Shown here piece after piece: positions 62,182 through 64,000 of a stretch of DNA of 64,000 nucleotides. The notes beneath the pieces were generated by a model, which searched no databases, was not told where the DNA came from, and saw only the letters and a list, made by a program, of their open reading frames with translations. Numbering within the stretch: position 1 is the first letter of the stretch; each line of letters starts with the position of its first letter. Both the position numbers and the translations under genes were made by a program. The DNA lies in assembly GCF_000263715.2 (NCBI RefSeq), contig NZ_CM001514.1, positions 4,591,674 through 4,655,673 on the forward strand, given 5' to 3'. Source of the DNA: Pseudomonas synxantha BG33R (GTDB taxonomy: Bacteria; Pseudomonadota; Gammaproteobacteria; Pseudomonadales; Pseudomonadaceae).

Positions 62182-63714
62182 ATGCGCTCTCTGACCCTGC
62201 ACCTGAAAATCCTGATCACCTTCCTGGTGGTGCTCGGCATTTCGGTCACCGCCTATCAGATTTTCGTGCTGGGGATCCCCGTGACCGAGGATGCCACCGA
62301 CGACTTGTGGAACATCGACGCCAAGGTCGAGTTCGTCGCCAACCCCAAGGACCCGGTCAAGATCCAGATGTTCGTGCCGCCTCTGAGCCGCGACTTCGTC
62401 AGCCTTAATGAAAGCTTTATCTCCAACAACTATGGAGTCAGCGTCAACCGCATCGACGGCAACCGCAAGGTCACCTGGTCAGCGCGCCGGGCCAAGGGTA
62501 ACCAGACCCTGTATTACCGATTGGTGCTGACCAAGCGTTACAGCGGCGAAAAGATCAAGATCAAGGGCCCGACCTTCCGCGACAGCATCGCCGTGGAAGG
62601 CCCGGAAAAAATCGCCGCCGAAGCCTTGCTGGCGCCGATCCGCCAGCACTCGGCCGACGTCGAGACCTTTATCAGCGAAGCCATCAAGCGCACCAACAAC
62701 CTCAACGACGACAATGTGAAGCTGCTGCTGGCCGGCGACCCGTCGACGCCGCACAAGGCCAGGATCGTCGAGCTGCTGCTGTCCATTGCCCATGTGCCGG
62801 TGGAGAAAGTCCACACCATCCGCCTGGTAGCCGACCAGCCGCAAACCCCGGAGCTGTGGCTGCGCAGCTTCAACGGCAACGACTGGCTGTACTTCAACCC
62901 GGAGACCGGTGAACAGGGCCTGCCCGCCGACCGCCTGCTGTGGTGGACCGGCGATGAAAACCTGATCACGGTCGATGGCGGCAAGAAGGCCATGGTGACC
63001 TTCAGCCTCAACAACAGCGAAATGAACGCGATTCGCCTGGCCAAGCTGACCGACGAAAACACCGACGCCAACTTCCTCGAATACTCTCTGTACGGCCTGC
63101 CGCTGCAAACCCAGCAGACCTTCATGATCATGGTGATGATCCCGATTGGCGTGCTGGTGATTCTGATCCTGCGCAACCTGATCGGCCTGCAGACCCTGGG
63201 CACCTTCACTCCGGTGCTGATCGCCCTGGCGTTCCGCGAGACGCAATTGGGCTTCGGCATTGTGCTGTTCACGATTATCACGGCACTGGGGCTGTCACTC
63301 AGGTCGTATCTGGAACATTTGAAACTGCAGATGCTGCCGAGGCTGTCGGTGGTGCTGACCTTCGTGGTGGTGCTGATCGCCGCCATCAGCCTGTTCAGCC
63401 ATAAGCTGGGGCTGGAGCGTGGCTTGTCGGTGGCGCTGTTCCCGATGGTGATCCTGACCATGACCATCGAACGCCTGTCGATTACCTGGGAAGAGCGCGG
63501 CGCCAACCATGCACTGAAAGTGGCGATTGGTACCCTGTTCGCCGCCTCGTTGGCCCACCTCATCATGAGCGTTCCGGAGCTGGTTTACTTCGTGTTCACC
63601 TTCCCGGCGATCCTGCTGATTCTGGTGGGCTTCATGCTGGCCATGGGTCGTTATCGCGGCTATCGCCTCACCGAGCTGGTGCGTTTCAAGGCATTCCTGA
63701 AGGCTGACTCCTGA
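62182..63714 (+). CDS. Inactive-transglutaminase fold with seven-helix membrane domain
   Basis: This 510-residue protein has one N-terminal membrane helix (HLKILITFLVVLGISVTAYQ) and a large periplasmic part that includes a transglutaminase-like domain at about 160-280 without a visible catalytic Cys. About seven C-terminal helices start near residue 310 (FMIMVMIPIGVLVILILRNL onward). Family databases call it inactive transglutaminase. The neighbours suggest that it is the membrane scaffold of a peptide- or envelope-modifying system. The stop overlaps the next start (TGATG). Confidence 0.86.
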   Translation: MRSLTLHLKILITFLVVLGISVTAYQIFVLGIPVTEDATDDLWNIDAKVEFVANPKDPVKIQMFVPPLSRDFVSLNESFISNNYGVSVNRIDGNRKVTWSARRAKGNQTLYYRLVLTKRYSGEKIKIKGPTFRDSIAVEGPEKIAAEALLAPIRQHSADVETFISEAIKRTNNLNDDNVKLLLAGDPSTPHKARIVELLLSIAHVPVEKVHTIRLVADQPQTPELWLRSFNGNDWLYFNPETGEQGLPADRLLWWTGDENLITVDGGKKAMVTFSLNNSEMNAIRLAKLTDENTDANFLEYSLYGLPLQTQQTFMIMVMIPIGVLVILILRNLIGLQTLGTFTPVLIALAFRETQLGFGIVLFTIITALGLSLRSYLEHLKLQMLPRLSVVLTFVVVLIAAISLFSHKLGLERGLSVALFPMVILTMTIERLSITWEERGANHALKVAIGTLFAASLAHLIMSVPELVYFVFTFPAILLILVGFMLAMGRYRGYRLTELVRFKAFLKADS

Positions 63715-64000
63715 TGTTTGGCTTCTGGAAAACCTGGAAGGCCCTGGAAGCGCGCGGGATCATGGGCATCAATCGGCGTAACGCCGACTACGTGCTCAAG
63801 TACAACAAACGCAGCCTGTACCCGATTGTGGATGACAAGATCATCACCAAGGAACGGGCGCTGGCCGCCGGTATCCATGTGCCGGAAATGTACGGGGTGA
63901 TCTCCACCGAGAAGGAAATCGACAAGCTCGACGAGATCATCGGTGGGCGCAGCGACTTCGTGATCAAGCCCGCCCAGGGTGCCGGCGGCGACGGCATCCT
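63714..64000 (+). CDS. Alpha-L-glutamate ligase-like ATP-grasp protein (5' part)
   Basis: The first 95 codons of an ATP-grasp enzyme related to RimK are present; the rest lies beyond the window. The N-terminal segment GIMGINRRNADYVLKYNKRS is followed by VDDKIITKERALAAGIHVP and the ATP-binding start DFVIKPAQGAGGDGI. RimK-type ligases add glutamate to proteins or peptides. With a retropepsin-like protein and an inactive transglutaminase encoded just upstream, a peptide-ligation role in the cell envelope is possible but unproved. Confidence 0.87.
   Translation, partial: MFGFWKTWKALEARGIMGINRRNADYVLKYNKRSLYPIVDDKIITKERALAAGIHVPEMYGVISTEKEIDKLDEIIGGRSDFVIKPAQGAGGDGI

Noticed and set aside
1..64000. 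CRISPR arrays, tRNA, rRNA, prophage or transposase genes
   Set aside because: No regularly spaced repeats, cloverleaf sequences, integrases or IS transposases were recognised on reading; a dedicated tRNA and CRISPR scan would be needed to exclude small cases.

Overview
ORGANISM. The window reads as the chromosome of a Pseudomonas of the P. fluorescens group. Gene order matches the Pseudomonas core in several blocks: GntR-smc-zipA beside xdhABC-guaD; nasST, nitrate transporter, kinase, nirBD, nitrate reductase, cobA; cmaX-crfX-cmpX-sigX-oprF; rraA, hydrolase, ppsA, ppsR; and prpR-prpB-prpC-acnD-prpF-prpD. Intergenic gaps carry paired REP palindromes (REPIN-like) of the kind common in fluorescent pseudomonads. 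No rRNA, tRNA, CRISPR array, prophage or insertion sequence was seen. LAYOUT. 1-5.1 kb (minus): end of zipA, smc, and a GntR regulator 2 nt upstream of smc. 5.3-11.5 kb (plus): purine catabolism, xdhA, xdhB, xdhC and guaD, followed by a divergent GntR / BenE-type permease pair. 13.8-22.8 kb: housekeeping genes (YggL-like, dacB, a CHASE-PAS-GGDEF cyclase, rlmKL, rmf, pyrD). 22.8-25.0 kb (minus): four small genes that together look like the remains of a SPI-1-type (Inv/Spa) type III secretion locus: an IagB-like transglycosylase, a HilA-like DNA-binding domain without its large C-terminal part, a single SpaO-like SPOA domain, and an InvG-like secretin N-terminal half without the outer-membrane barrel. 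25.1-36.5 kb (plus): nitrate assimilation. Three consecutive control modules each consist of a -24/-12 sigma-54 promoter followed by an ANTAR-type leader (hexaloop hairpins with A1 and G4, the last one competing with an intrinsic terminator). They precede nasST, the nitrate transporter plus phosphatase-kinase, and nirBD-nitrate reductase-cobA. NasT, the presumed antiterminator, is encoded within the cluster. 36.6-44.7 kb (minus): oprF, sigX, cmpX, crfX, cmaX, rraA, a hydrolase and ppsA, with ppsR divergent. 45.8-52.9 kb: an accessory cluster, described next. 52.9-61.4 kb (minus): 2-methylcitrate cycle for propionate with its GntR regulator. 61.6 kb to the end (plus): a periplasmic retropepsin-like protein, an inactive-transglutaminase membrane protein and an ATP-grasp ligase-like protein. 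MOST UNUSUAL REGION. Between two REP elements (45.8-52.9 kb) a MocR-type regulator faces an operon encoding an EamA exporter, one polypeptide that joins a JAMM isopeptidase, a CysO/MoaD-like ubiquitin-fold sulfur carrier, a MoeB-like E1 and a rhodanese, then a CysM-like synthase, a serine acetyltransferase and an AlaX-type tRNA-editing enzyme. Read together, this is a predicted protein-thiocarboxylate route to cysteine (the Mycobacterium CysO/Mec/MoeZ/CysM logic) with carrier, activator, sulfur donor and trimming protease fused in one chain. The carrier's terminal Gly-Gly sits directly before a Met that looks like the old E1 start. HOW SURE. Functions of housekeeping genes are secure from motifs. 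The secretion-remnant and sulfur-carrier readings rest on recalled family sequences and motif inspection, with no database search. Regulatory sites are pattern matches.
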